Positions 45,056 to 54,413 of a DNA stretch of 64,000 bases are shown here, one piece after another (positions within the stretch are counted from its first letter, which is position 1; each line of letters opens with the position of its first letter). Location of the stretch: NCBI GenBank assembly GCA_902625035.1, contig CACNZK010000006.1:1-64000 (forward strand). The letters run 5' to 3'. The stretch comes from an uncultured Pelagibacteraceae bacterium (GTDB lineage: Bacteria > Pseudomonadota > Alphaproteobacteria > Pelagibacterales > Pelagibacteraceae). A program made the position numbers and the translations under genes. The notes under the pieces were generated by a model. The model was not told the origin of the DNA and did not search any database. It worked only from the letters and a program-made list of their open reading frames with translations.

Positions 45056-45486
45056 TATTCTAAAATGATAATTGTTTGACCGAATTCAACTGGTTGACCA
45101 TCCTCAACACAAATTTTCTTAACAATGCCGTCAGATGTAGATGGAACATGATTCATTGTTTTCATTGCTTCTACAATCATCACAGTATCACCTTTTTTAA
45201 TTTTCTTTCCAATTTCTACAAATTTTTTTGCTCCAGGCTCAGGTGCATGATATGCTGTTCCTATTATTGGTGACGTAATTTCTATACCTGTTTTTACCTC
45301 ATCTTTTTTATTAATTGAGTCTTGCGTCAGATTATTTCTTAAATTAGGAATGTTCTGACTATTAACTGATATATTATTTTTTGAAACTTTTATCTTTGTA
45401 TCTTTTTCTGTGTATTCAAGCTCTGTAAGATTAAATTCATCTAAGTAATCACTTAGTTCTTTAATAATTTTTTTATTAATCTTCAT
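45055..45486 (-). CDS. accB: Biotin carboxyl carrier protein
   Basis: A 143-aa BCCP. The C-terminal biotinyl domain contains VEAMKTMN with the biotin-accepting K109. The N-terminal helix (KIIKELSDYLDEFNLTELEYTEKDTKIKVSK) is typical. It overlaps aroQ by 4 nt and accC by 1 nt, giving an aroQ-accB-accC unit. Confidence 0.97.
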   Translation of the reverse strand: MKINKKIIKELSDYLDEFNLTELEYTEKDTKIKVSKNNISVNSQNIPNLRNNLTQDSINKKDEVKTGIEITSPIIGTAYHAPEPGAKKFVEIGKKIKKGDTVMIVEAMKTMNHVPSTSDGIVKKICVEDGQPVEFGQTIIILE

Positions 45487-45923
45487 TTTTTTAAGAGTTC
45501 TTGCATTGAAATTATGGCTAAAATATAACCATCAGCACCTAATCCAAAAATCCCTCCTGTCACAATATCACTTAATAGTGATTTTTGTCTGAATTCCTCA
45601 CGTTTATATATATTAGAAATGTGTAATTCAATAATCGGTTTTTTAAAAACACTTAAAGCGTCTCTTATAGCGACCGATGTGTGCGTAAAAGCAGCGGCAT
45701 TTATAATAATTCCATCAAAATTTTTAATTGAATCTTGAATAATGTTTACAATTTCTCCTTCGATATTTGACTGAGAAAATTCGGTAACTAAACCTAATTC
45801 TTTAGATTTACTTAAACAAATTTCTTTTAATTCGTTAAAAGTAATAGATCCATATTGTGATTGTTCTCTTTCTCCTAATAGATTAAGATTTGGACCATTA
45901 ATAATTATAATCTTATTATTCAT
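45483..45923 (-). CDS. aroQ: 3-dehydroquinate dehydratase, type II
   Basis: A 146-aa AroQ: INGPNLNLLGEREQSQYGS with the Arg and Tyr of the flexible lid, INAAAFTHTSVAIRDAL, ELHISNIYKREEFRQKSLLSD. The start is ATG 45923; the 24 hydrophobic codons upstream that keep the frame open do not belong to the family. It acts in the shikimate pathway. It is divergent from thiS with only 16 bp between the starts. Confidence 0.95.
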   Translation of the reverse strand: MNNKIIIINGPNLNLLGEREQSQYGSITFNELKEICLSKSKELGLVTEFSQSNIEGEIVNIIQDSIKNFDGIIINAAAFTHTSVAIRDALSVFKKPIIELHISNIYKREEFRQKSLLSDIVTGGIFGLGADGYILAIISMQELLKK

Positions 45924-45939
45924 TAAATATTTATATACG

Positions 45940-46152
45940 ATGAAAAAAAAAATAAAAATAAAAATTAATGGTAAATTAAATATAATTGATGACAAAACTA
46001 AAGTATCTGTTCTTTTAAGGAGTCTGAAAGTACCATTAAGAAAAGTAGCAATTGAACTAAATAGAGAAATAGTAGATAAAAAAAAATTAAATAAGATTTT
46101 TTTAAAAATGAATGATAAATTAGAAATTGTACATTTTATTGGAGGCGGTTAA
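45940..46152 (+). CDS. thiS: Sulfur carrier protein ThiS
   Basis: A 70-aa beta-grasp protein ending in the GG dipeptide (HFIGGG) that receives sulfur as a thiocarboxylate for thiazole synthesis. It is followed 2 nt later by thiG, its partner. Confidence 0.88.
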   Translation: MKKKIKIKINGKLNIIDDKTKVSVLLRSLKVPLRKVAIELNREIVDKKKLNKIFLKMNDKLEIVHFIGGG

Positions 46153-46154
46153 GT

Positions 46155-46928
46155 TTGAAGCAAAATAAATTGGTTATTTCAAAAAAAAAATTTAGCTCAC
46201 GCTTAATTGTTGGCACTGGTAAATATAAAAATATGGCAGAATGTGCGAAGGCAATTAAGATTTCAGGAGCTGACATTGTTACAGTTGCAGTAAGAAGGGT
46301 GAATATTTCTGATAAAAAAAAACCTCTTCTAATGGATTTTGTTGATCCTAAAAAAGTAACATACTTACCAAACACTGCTGGATGTTTTAATTCTAAAGAA
46401 GCTTTAAGAACACTAAGATTGGCAAGAGAAATAGGAGGATGGAAATTGGTAAAACTAGAAGTCTTAGGAGATAAAAAAAATTTATTTCCAGAAATGATTG
46501 AAACTCTTAATTCAACTGAAATTTTAACTAAGGAAGGTTTTAAAGTCATGGTCTACTGTAATGATGATCCACTTATGGCGAAGAGATTAGAAAATGCAGG
46601 TGCTGCTGCTATCATGCCTCTTGCAGCACCAATAGGCTCTGGTTTGGGAATTCTTAATAAAGTCAACATCCAAATTATAAGAAAACAAACCAAATTACCT
46701 TTGATAATTGATGCAGGTTTGGGTCAAGCATCTGATGCGACTATAGCTATGGAATTAGGTTGTGATGGTGTTTTAGTGAACACTGCTATTGCAAAAGCTA
46801 AAAAACCTTTTGAAATGGCTAAGGCATTTAAAAATGCTGTTATCGCTGGAAGACAATCTTATCTTTCAGGAAGAATCGAAAAAAAGATAATGGGTGATCC
46901 TTCGTCTCCAACCAAAGGAATTATTTAG
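46155..46928 (+). CDS. thiG: Thiazole synthase ThiG
   Basis: A 257-aa ThiG TIM barrel starting at TTG. SRLIVGTGKYKN, LPNTAGCF, KLVKLEVLGD with the Schiff-base lysine K100, and VLVNTAIAKAKKP are present. It builds the thiazole phosphate of thiamin with ThiS sulfur. It overlaps the convergent RNase E/G gene by 8 nt. Neither thiC nor thiE is in this window. Confidence 0.94.
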   Translation: MKQNKLVISKKKFSSRLIVGTGKYKNMAECAKAIKISGADIVTVAVRRVNISDKKKPLLMDFVDPKKVTYLPNTAGCFNSKEALRTLRLAREIGGWKLVKLEVLGDKKNLFPEMIETLNSTEILTKEGFKVMVYCNDDPLMAKRLENAGAAAIMPLAAPIGSGLGILNKVNIQIIRKQTKLPLIIDAGLGQASDATIAMELGCDGVLVNTAIAKAKKPFEMAKAFKNAVIAGRQSYLSGRIEKKIMGDPSSPTKGII

Positions 46929-48693
46929 ATTTTTTATAAAAATTTTTTTTTCTAAAAGTTTTTTTTCGTATCTTAATATTCTTTATTTTTTTTTCCTTTT
47001 CTTGAATTTGAAGATTTTTAAGTTTTTCAAAATTTTCTAAAAGCTCAATAGTTTTTTTAGATTTATTCTTAATATCAATAATATACTCTGGAATAATTAA
47101 AGAATTATCAGTAATTATATCTATTTTAATTTTATTTTTTTTCTCAAAATAGGTTAAGTTTTCAATAAAATTTTCTTTTAAAAAATCAGATATTTTTTTA
47201 CACACTTTGAGTTCAACATATTTAGCTTTATTTAAGACAGCTTTAAACTCAACTAATTTCAAAATTTTTTGTGCAAAAGACTCGTCAGTAAGCCCAACCT
47301 TCCATCTGACTGCGCTTTCTCTTAATCTTTGCCTTGACATCTCCAAAAGCCCAAAATTACTAATTCTTCCAATTTGGATTCTAGCTCTATCTGATCTACA
47401 TTTTTCTTTAAGTCTTCTTTCTACTGTTTTTCTATTTCCGTAACTCAGCATATCTATGAAATCGATTATAATTAATCCAGATAAGTCTCTAATTTTAATC
47501 TGTCTCGCGATTTCTTCAGCAGCTTCTAAATTAGTATCTAAAGCAGTGCTTTCAACATTTTTCTGCCTAATTGAGCTCCCTGAATTAATATCAATTGATA
47601 CAAGCGCTTCAGTTGGGTTTATTACAAGATAACCACCAGAACTCAGCTTAACTTCTGTATCAAAAATTTGATTTAATTTTTGTTCTATACCTTCTTCAAT
47701 GAATAAAGGGATTTTTCCTCTATATTTTTTGATCCTTTTTACATGAGAAGGCATCAACATTTTCATAAAATTTTGAGCTTTTTTATAACCTTCATTTCCT
47801 TCGATAATTATACTTTTAGTGTTTTCATCATACATATCTCTTAAGGTTCTATTAATAATTTCACTTTCTTGATGAATTAATGAAGGTGCAATAGCATTAA
47901 TTGCATTGTCTTTAATTTGGTTCCAAGATTTTATCAAAGTTTCTAGATCATGATTTATTTCATTTTTTGTTTTGTTACTTCCAGCTGTTCTAACTATCAA
48001 TCCCATTTCTTTAGGTATTTCAATTTCATTTAAAATTGATCTTATTTTTTTTCTATCAGCTGGGTTAAATATTTTTCTTGATATTCCACCACCTTTTGGA
48101 GTGTTAGGCATTAAGACAATATATTTACCAGCAATTGAAATAAATGTACTTAATGCAGCACCTTTCTGACCTCTTTCGTCTTTAATTACTTGTACTAAAA
48201 TTACCTGATTAGGCTTGATTACCTCTTGAATCTTATATCTTTTAAATTTATTCCGACTTTGGAACTTCCCTTCTTTTTCTTCCTCATTTTTTTCAACATC
48301 ATTAGTTTCTTTTTTTTCTATATCAATCGGATCGTCTATCTCTAAATTCCCTTTTGCTAAATTTTCTTCCTCTTTTTCCTCAACCTTTTTAGATAATTCC
48401 TCTCTTAATTTTTCTTCCTCTTTTTTAATTATTTCGAGGTCACTTTTGGGTATTTGATAGTAATCAGATTGAATATCATTGAATGATAAAAAACCATGTC
48501 GTTCTCGTCCAAAGTCTACAAAAGCAGCCTGTAATGACGGCTCTATTCTGCTTACTTTACCTAAATATATATTATTCTTAATTAGATTATTTTTTGAACC
48601 TTCGTACTCGTAATCTTCAATATTATTATTTGATTTAAGAACAACTCTAGTTTCATTAGGATGCGATGCATCAATATATAAATTTTTTTCCAT
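46921..48693 (-). CDS. rne: Ribonuclease E/G family endoribonuclease lacking the zinc-link motif
   Basis: 590 aa from the ATG at 48693 (MEKNLYIDASHPNETRVV, the usual RNase E start; 22 extra upstream codons are spurious). The S1 domain (NIYLGKVSRIEPSLQAAFVDFG) contains a long acidic insertion. The catalytic DNase I-like core has VSIDINSG and GLIIIDFIDML (the two Mg-binding Asp). After SRQRLRESAVRW, where other RNases E/G have CPxCxGxG, there is no Cys pair: the whole protein has only two isolated Cys. A short basic tail (KKTFRKKNFYKK) could bind RNA. It processes and degrades RNA. Confidence 0.9.
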   Translation of the reverse strand: MEKNLYIDASHPNETRVVLKSNNNIEDYEYEGSKNNLIKNNIYLGKVSRIEPSLQAAFVDFGRERHGFLSFNDIQSDYYQIPKSDLEIIKKEEEKLREELSKKVEEKEEENLAKGNLEIDDPIDIEKKETNDVEKNEEEKEGKFQSRNKFKRYKIQEVIKPNQVILVQVIKDERGQKGAALSTFISIAGKYIVLMPNTPKGGGISRKIFNPADRKKIRSILNEIEIPKEMGLIVRTAGSNKTKNEINHDLETLIKSWNQIKDNAINAIAPSLIHQESEIINRTLRDMYDENTKSIIIEGNEGYKKAQNFMKMLMPSHVKRIKKYRGKIPLFIEEGIEQKLNQIFDTEVKLSSGGYLVINPTEALVSIDINSGSSIRQKNVESTALDTNLEAAEEIARQIKIRDLSGLIIIDFIDMLSYGNRKTVERRLKEKCRSDRARIQIGRISNFGLLEMSRQRLRESAVRWKVGLTDESFAQKILKLVEFKAVLNKAKYVELKVCKKISDFLKENFIENLTYFEKKNKIKIDIITDNSLIIPEYIIDIKNKSKKTIELLENFEKLKNLQIQEKEKKIKNIKIRKKTFRKKNFYKKSK

Positions 48694-48783
48694 AATTTTG
48701 TAATTGAAAGTTTCATTTTTTTTTAAATTTTGTAAATATTTATGCCTTATCTTTAACAAATTCCTTTATATAATGGAAATAAA

Positions 48784-51123
48784 ATGACTAAAGTAATAAG
48801 AAATATTTTTATTGTATTTTTAATTATCTCTTTAATTACTTTTATAGGGATTTTTGGGATTTTATGGTCATTTTCTAATAAAATCCCTGATTATAAATTT
48901 CTTAAAAGTTACAAACCTCCAGTTTCAAGTAAAATGTACTCTGGTAATGGCAATTTAGTTGCTGATTTTTCAAAAGAAAAAAGAATATTTATACCTTATA
49001 GCGCAATTCCCCAAAAAGTGATCAATGCATTTTTATCAGCTGAGGATAAAAATTTTTTTTCTCATCCTGGAGTAGATGCAAAAGGTGTTCTAAGAGCAAC
49101 ATTTAACAATATAACTAATATAATGACCTCTAAAAGACTTGAGGGAGCATCTACAATCACCCAGCAGGTTGCAAAAAATTTTTTATTAACCAATGAAGTT
49201 AGTATTAATCGAAAAATTAAAGAGGCAATTTTAGCATTTAGAATTGAAAGAGCTTTAAGCAAAGAAAGAATATTAGAATTATACCTCAATCAAATATATT
49301 TGGGCAGTGGAGCTTATGGTGTTGCTGCTGCTAGTTTAGAATATTTTGACAAGTCAATTAAAGAGCTTAATTATGCAGAAGCTGCTTTATTAGCAGCTTT
49401 ACCAAAAGCTCCTAGCAGATACAACCCTTATAACAATATTGATTTAGCAAAATTTAGAAGAGATTTAGTCTTGAAAAATTTAAATCAAAACGGATTTTTA
49501 AATCTTGACAAATTTAATGAGTACAAAAATCAAAACATTGAATTAAAAAAAAAGAAAAAAGTTTATTTAGAAGATGCACAGTATTATGTTGAAGATGTTA
49601 GAAAAAATATAATAGATAAACTAACTTATGAAAAAGTTTACAAACAAGGTTATTATATAAACACTCCAATCAATTTAAATCTACAAAAAATCGCAACTGT
49701 ATCTTTAAGAAATGGTTTAATCGCTTATGATCAAAGAAAAGGATGGCGTGGACCAATTACAAATATAAAATATGATAATAATTGGCATAAAAATATAGAT
49801 AAAAGACTTAAATTAGAGAATTCTATTAATTGGGAAATAGCAATCGTTAAAGAAATTGGTCAGTTTCAAACCAAAATTGAAACTATAGATAAATTAAATG
49901 GTGTAATAAAATATAATGAAATCTCATGGACTAAAAAAGAGTTTAGGGATTTACTCAAAGTTGGAGATTTAATTTATGTTAAAAAAGTTAAAGATAACTA
50001 TTATAGTCTAAAACAACTACCAAAAATTAATGGTGGTATTATTGTAATGGATCCTTATACAGGACGTGTTTTAGCCTTAAGTGGAGGATTTAGTTTTAAA
50101 TCAAGTGAATTTAATAGAGCTACGCAAGCACTAAGACAACCCGGTTCAGCATTTAAACCATTCGTTTATGCTTTGGCATTAGAAAATAAATATACTCCAT
50201 CATCTCTAGTGCTTGATGCACCTCTAGTCTTAGACCAAGGAGTTGATTTAAAAAAATGGAAGCCAGAAAATTATGGTAAAAAGTTTTATGGTCCTTCAAC
50301 ACTTAGGGTCGGGCTTGAAAAATCAAGAAATTTAATGACAGTAAGAATTGCTCAAAACTTGGGCGTAGATAAAGTAGCGAAATTTTCTAAAGAATTAAAA
50401 ATATATGATAACCCTGATGAATTACTATCAATTTCTCTAGGATCTGCTGAAACAACTCTTTTAAATTTAACATCAGCTTACTCATCATTTGTAAATGGTG
50501 GAAAATTGATTAGTCCTATTATAATAGACAGAATTCAAGATAGTGAAGGAAATACAATAATTAATAATGAAAATAGAAAGTGTATGAATTGTGATAAGAT
50601 TTCATACACTGGTAAAGATTATCCTCAAATAAAAGATAATCATAAGCAGGTAATGTCTGAGCAAACAGCTTATCAAGTAACAACTATTTTAGAGGGAGTT
50701 ATAAAAAGAGGAACTGGAAAAAAATTAAGAGATTTACAATTAAACTTGGCTGGAAAAACTGGAACCACTAACGAAAATACCGATGCATGGTTTATTGGAT
50801 TTACATCTAATTTGGTGATTGGAGTTTATGTTGGAATGGATAATCCTGAACCATTAGGTAAATTTGAAACTGGATCAAAAGCAGCATTACCAATTTTTAG
50901 AGAATTTATTGAAAAATCAGTTAAAAAATCTGAAGCGAGACCATTTAAGGTGCCTGAAAATATGACATTAATGGTAGTTGATCCGTTGACTGGAGAAAAG
51001 GCTAAATTTAATTCAAAAAATACAATCATTGAGTCTTATAAAAGTAAAAATGTTTTAAATGGAAAAGTATTGTATTCTAATAATAATAGAATCGATACAA
51101 ATAATATATTAAAGTTTTATTAA
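48784..51123 (+). CDS. mrcA: Penicillin-binding protein 1A
   Basis: A 779-aa bifunctional PBP: N-terminal membrane anchor (8-30), GT51 glycosyltransferase domain (SAEDKNFFSHPGVD, GASTITQQVAKNFLL, LNQIYLGSGAYGVAAAS) and transpeptidase domain with SxxK at GSAFKPF and KTG at GKTGTTNENTDAWF. It polymerises and crosslinks peptidoglycan in the periplasm. Its stop shares an A with the prfB ATG (TAATG). Confidence 0.94.
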   Translation: MTKVIRNIFIVFLIISLITFIGIFGILWSFSNKIPDYKFLKSYKPPVSSKMYSGNGNLVADFSKEKRIFIPYSAIPQKVINAFLSAEDKNFFSHPGVDAKGVLRATFNNITNIMTSKRLEGASTITQQVAKNFLLTNEVSINRKIKEAILAFRIERALSKERILELYLNQIYLGSGAYGVAAASLEYFDKSIKELNYAEAALLAALPKAPSRYNPYNNIDLAKFRRDLVLKNLNQNGFLNLDKFNEYKNQNIELKKKKKVYLEDAQYYVEDVRKNIIDKLTYEKVYKQGYYINTPINLNLQKIATVSLRNGLIAYDQRKGWRGPITNIKYDNNWHKNIDKRLKLENSINWEIAIVKEIGQFQTKIETIDKLNGVIKYNEISWTKKEFRDLLKVGDLIYVKKVKDNYYSLKQLPKINGGIIVMDPYTGRVLALSGGFSFKSSEFNRATQALRQPGSAFKPFVYALALENKYTPSSLVLDAPLVLDQGVDLKKWKPENYGKKFYGPSTLRVGLEKSRNLMTVRIAQNLGVDKVAKFSKELKIYDNPDELLSISLGSAETTLLNLTSAYSSFVNGGKLISPIIIDRIQDSEGNTIINNENRKCMNCDKISYTGKDYPQIKDNHKQVMSEQTAYQVTTILEGVIKRGTGKKLRDLQLNLAGKTGTTNENTDAWFIGFTSNLVIGVYVGMDNPEPLGKFETGSKAALPIFREFIEKSVKKSEARPFKVPENMTLMVVDPLTGEKAKFNSKNTIIESYKSKNVLNGKVLYSNNNRIDTNNILKFY

Positions 51124-52218
51124 TGGACGATAAATATTTAGATCTTAAAAAAGAAATAGAAAAAATTAACCACAGAGTTAAGGAGTATCTTTGAAAAAAA
51201 TAAGATTTACTCAAAACTGGATGATCTAGAGAAAAAAATGCTTGGCGCCAATTTTTGGCAAGATAAGGCAGATTCTCAAAAAACCATTAAAGAAAAAAAA
51301 CTTTTTGAAGATTTAGTAAATACATTCAAAGACTCAACTAGACAACTTAAAGATCTAGACGACCTTTATACTTTGGCTACAGATGAGAACAATCTTAATG
51401 TGAAAAAAGAAGTTATGGAAAATATTAGAGAATTGAGATCAAAAATTAAGAAGAATGAAATAAAATGTTTTTTATCTAATGAGGCAGACTCATTTGATTG
51501 TTATGTGGAAATTCATGCTGGTGCTGGTGGCACAGAAAGTCAAGATTGGGCTAATATGTTAAGAAGAATGTATATGAAGTGGTCAGATGGAAAGAATTAT
51601 AAGTGCAATTTAATAAGTGAACATAAAGGAGAAGAAGCAGGAATTAAATCTTCAACTATAAAAATTGAGGGGGATTATGTGTTTGGTTGGCTAAAAAAAG
51701 AGTCTGGAATTCACCGACTTGTAAGAATATCTCCCTTTGATTCTGGAGCAAGAAGACATACGAGTTTTGCAAGTATTTGGGTTTATCCAGTTGTCGATGA
51801 AAATTTGAATATTGAAATATTAGACAAAGATTTGAGAATTGACACTTACCGCTCAAGTGGCGCCGGTGGACAACATGTTAATACAACTGACAGTGCTGTT
51901 AGAGTAACTCATATCCCATCAAAAATAGTCGTACAATGTCAAAACGAGAGGTCTCAACATAAAAATAAAGAAACCTGTATGAATATGCTAAGAGCAAGAC
52001 TTTATGATTTTGAAATGAAAAAAAAAGAGGAAGAGAATCAAAATAATGAAGCTTCTAAATCTGAAATAGGGTGGGGTCATCAAATTAGATCGTATGTGCT
52101 TCAACCTTACAGATTAGTTAAGGACAATAGGACAAACTTTGAAAGCACAAGCCCAGATAAAGTTTTAGATGGAGACATTGATGCCTTTTTAGAGAAATCT
52201 TTGTATCAAATTAAATGA
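51123..52218 (+). CDS. prfB: Peptide chain release factor 2 with programmed +1 frameshift
   Basis: Frame 0 runs from ATG 51123 for 23 codons to CTT-TGA, with the TGA at 51192-51194. Slipping +1 on CTT and reading GAA from 51193 joins the frame that carries the rest, giving a 364-aa protein (E. coli RF2 is 365). The RF2 marks SPF (in RISPFDSGARRH) and GAGGQHVN are present. It releases peptides at UGA and UAA. An ATG at 51238 opens only the downstream piece and is not the start. The 1-nt overlap with the PBP1A stop implies coupling. Confidence 0.95.
51181..51194 (+). promoter_or_regulatory. RF2 autoregulatory frameshift signal
   Basis: The string AGGAGTATCTTTGA has an internal Shine-Dalgarno (AAGGAG, 51180-51185) 3 nt before the slippery CTT-TGA. 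This is the canonical layout of E. coli prfB (AGGGGGTATCTTTGAC), with a one-base variation in the SD and an A rather than C after TGA. Low RF2 lets ribosomes pause at TGA and slip +1. Confidence 0.95.
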
Positions 52219-54413
52219 AAAAAATAATTTTTAGATTTTTAATCTTCATATTATTACTAATCTTTGGTTTTATTATTTACTTAAGCACCATCGGCATTAA
52301 AACGAATGCTTTTAATGATCAAATAACTAAAGAAGTTAAAAAAATTAACAATCAAATAGAAATAGAGTTAGATAAAATTAGTATCATTTTAGACCCTTTT
52401 AAATTTAAATTAGTTTTAAAAACAATTGGGGCAAATCTTAAGAATAAAAACAAATTAATTAAACTAGAAAGTGTTAAATCTAATATTGATATAAAGACAT
52501 TCATAAATAAAAAATTTTCATTATCTGAATTAGATATTACTACTAGGACAATCGAAATTAAAAATTTAATTTCATTTATAAGATCTATTAAGGATAGCCC
52601 TCAAATTTACATATTAGAAAAGTTTGTGAAAAAAGGATATTTGATAGCAGACATAAATCTTAAATTTGATCAGAAGGGTAATATTAAAAATGATTTTATT
52701 ATAAAAGGATTTATAAAAGACGGTGATGTTAAACCTTTTAAAAAAATAAATTTATCGAAAATAAATCTTATTTTTAATCTTCAAAATGATAAATTTGAAT
52801 TTAAAGATATAAATTTATCATATGATAATAATGATTTGACCTTTCCAGAATTAAATATCAAAAAACAAAAAAATAAATTTTTGGTTTCAGGCAAAAATAA
52901 CAGTAAAAATTTAGTTTTAGATAATAAAAAGATTAATCAATTATTAAATATCGATTTTTCTAATCTAAAGATAAAATCAGCCGAGTTCGATTTATCAAAT
53001 ACTTTCTCATTTAAAATTGATAATAAATACAAAATAGATGATTTTAAGATAAATTCCTTATTGAATTTAAAAAATTCTAAAGTTGTAAGTTCAAAAAATT
53101 TGAAAGAGTTTTTCCCAGAATTAAATGAGATAATTGAGTTATCAGATCACCAAATACAAATTGAATATAAAAAAGATCTCCTAAGTATTATTGGCAACGG
53201 AAATGTATTTATCCAAAAAGAAAACGATAATATCAAATATAATTTTTTTAAATCAAAAAAAAATTTAAAATTTGACACTTCATTAGAAATCAAAAAAAAC
53301 CCGTTTCATCTGAATTTTTTGAATTATAAAAAAGATCAAGATGATAAATTAAAAATAATTATTCGTGGAGTTAAAAATCTTTTGTCAAATGAAATTAATT
53401 TTAAGAATATCTCAGTAAAAGAAAAAAATAATAAATTTGAAATTCAAAACTTATCATTATCGAAGAAATATAAAATTAAATCCTTTAGCGGGGTAGATTT
53501 AAGTTATTTTGATAATGACTTATTGAAAAATGATTTATCAATTAAAAAAAAAGATAAAAATTATTTATTAGAATCTAAGAGTTTTAATGCTACTAAAATT
53601 ATAAATGATTTATTGAAAGCTGATAAAGGTTCAGAAAGTAAAAAAATTTTTTCTAATGATTTTAAATTAGATATTAAAATAAAGGAGGCATTTCTTGATA
53701 AAGATCATCAAATAAAAGATTTAGATGGATATTTGACTTATAAAAATAGTGAGGTAATTGATGCTAATTTAGAGGGAGATTTTTCTAATAACCAGAGGAT
53801 TAATTTCACAATTAGATCCACTTCAAATGAAAAAATTACAACTCTTTATTCTGATATAGCTAAGCCATTTGTTAACAGGTACAAATTTATAAGAGGTTTT
53901 GAGGAAGGTAATTTAGATTTTTATTCTATTAAACAAAACAATATTTCTAATTCAAAATTGATAATAGATAATTTTAAAGTGCAGGAGGTACCAGCTTTAG
54001 CAAAATTATTAACATTAGCATCTCTTCAAGGTATAGCTGACTTGTTAACTGGTGAAGGAATAAGATTTACAGATTTTGAAATGAAATTTTCAAACAAGAA
54101 TAATTTAATGAGAATAGAGGAACTATATGCTATAGGCCCTGCAATTTCTTTATTGATGGAAGGGTACATTGAAGATAATGATTTAATTAGTCTTAGGGGA
54201 ACGATGGTACCAGCAACAACAATTAATAGAACTATATCGTCAATTCCTCTTATTGGAGATATTTTAGTAGGAAAGAAAGTTGGAGAGGGTGTTTTTGGGG
54301 TAAGTTTTAAAATTAAAGGTCCACCAAATGAATTAAAAACGACTGTTAATCCTGTCAAAACTCTTACACCTAGGTTCATCACAAGAACTCTTGAAAAAAT
54401 TAAAAAGAATTAG
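52215..54413 (+). CDS. AsmA-like / YhdP-type envelope protein
   Basis: A 732-aa protein with one N-terminal membrane helix (6-26) and a long beta-rich periplasmic region. The C-terminal 180 residues are diagnostic of alphaproteobacterial YhdP-like AsmA proteins: VQEVPALAKLLTLASLQGIADLLTGEGIRFTDFEMKF, GTMVPATTINRTISSIPLIGDILVGKKVGEGVFGVSFKIKG. Such proteins are proposed to move phospholipids between membranes. It overlaps prfB by ATGA and is convergent with tyrS by 4 nt. Confidence 0.8.
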   Translation: MKKIIFRFLIFILLLIFGFIIYLSTIGIKTNAFNDQITKEVKKINNQIEIELDKISIILDPFKFKLVLKTIGANLKNKNKLIKLESVKSNIDIKTFINKKFSLSELDITTRTIEIKNLISFIRSIKDSPQIYILEKFVKKGYLIADINLKFDQKGNIKNDFIIKGFIKDGDVKPFKKINLSKINLIFNLQNDKFEFKDINLSYDNNDLTFPELNIKKQKNKFLVSGKNNSKNLVLDNKKINQLLNIDFSNLKIKSAEFDLSNTFSFKIDNKYKIDDFKINSLLNLKNSKVVSSKNLKEFFPELNEIIELSDHQIQIEYKKDLLSIIGNGNVFIQKENDNIKYNFFKSKKNLKFDTSLEIKKNPFHLNFLNYKKDQDDKLKIIIRGVKNLLSNEINFKNISVKEKNNKFEIQNLSLSKKYKIKSFSGVDLSYFDNDLLKNDLSIKKKDKNYLLESKSFNATKIINDLLKADKGSESKKIFSNDFKLDIKIKEAFLDKDHQIKDLDGYLTYKNSEVIDANLEGDFSNNQRINFTIRSTSNEKITTLYSDIAKPFVNRYKFIRGFEEGNLDFYSIKQNNISNSKLIIDNFKVQEVPALAKLLTLASLQGIADLLTGEGIRFTDFEMKFSNKNNLMRIEELYAIGPAISLLMEGYIEDNDLISLRGTMVPATTINRTISSIPLIGDILVGKKVGEGVFGVSFKIKGPPNELKTTVNPVKTLTPRFITRTLEKIKKN

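Noticed and set aside
46136-46549. 137-aa minus-strand ORF
   Set aside because: It is antisense to thiG.
51238-52218. A 326-aa prfB starting at ATG 51238
   Set aside because: It lacks the N-terminal 38 residues of RF2. The CTTTGA frameshift at 51189-51194 joins it to the upstream frame, so 51238 is not the start.
54026-54382. 118-aa minus-strand ORF
   Set aside because: It is antisense to the conserved C-terminal domain of the YhdP-like gene.
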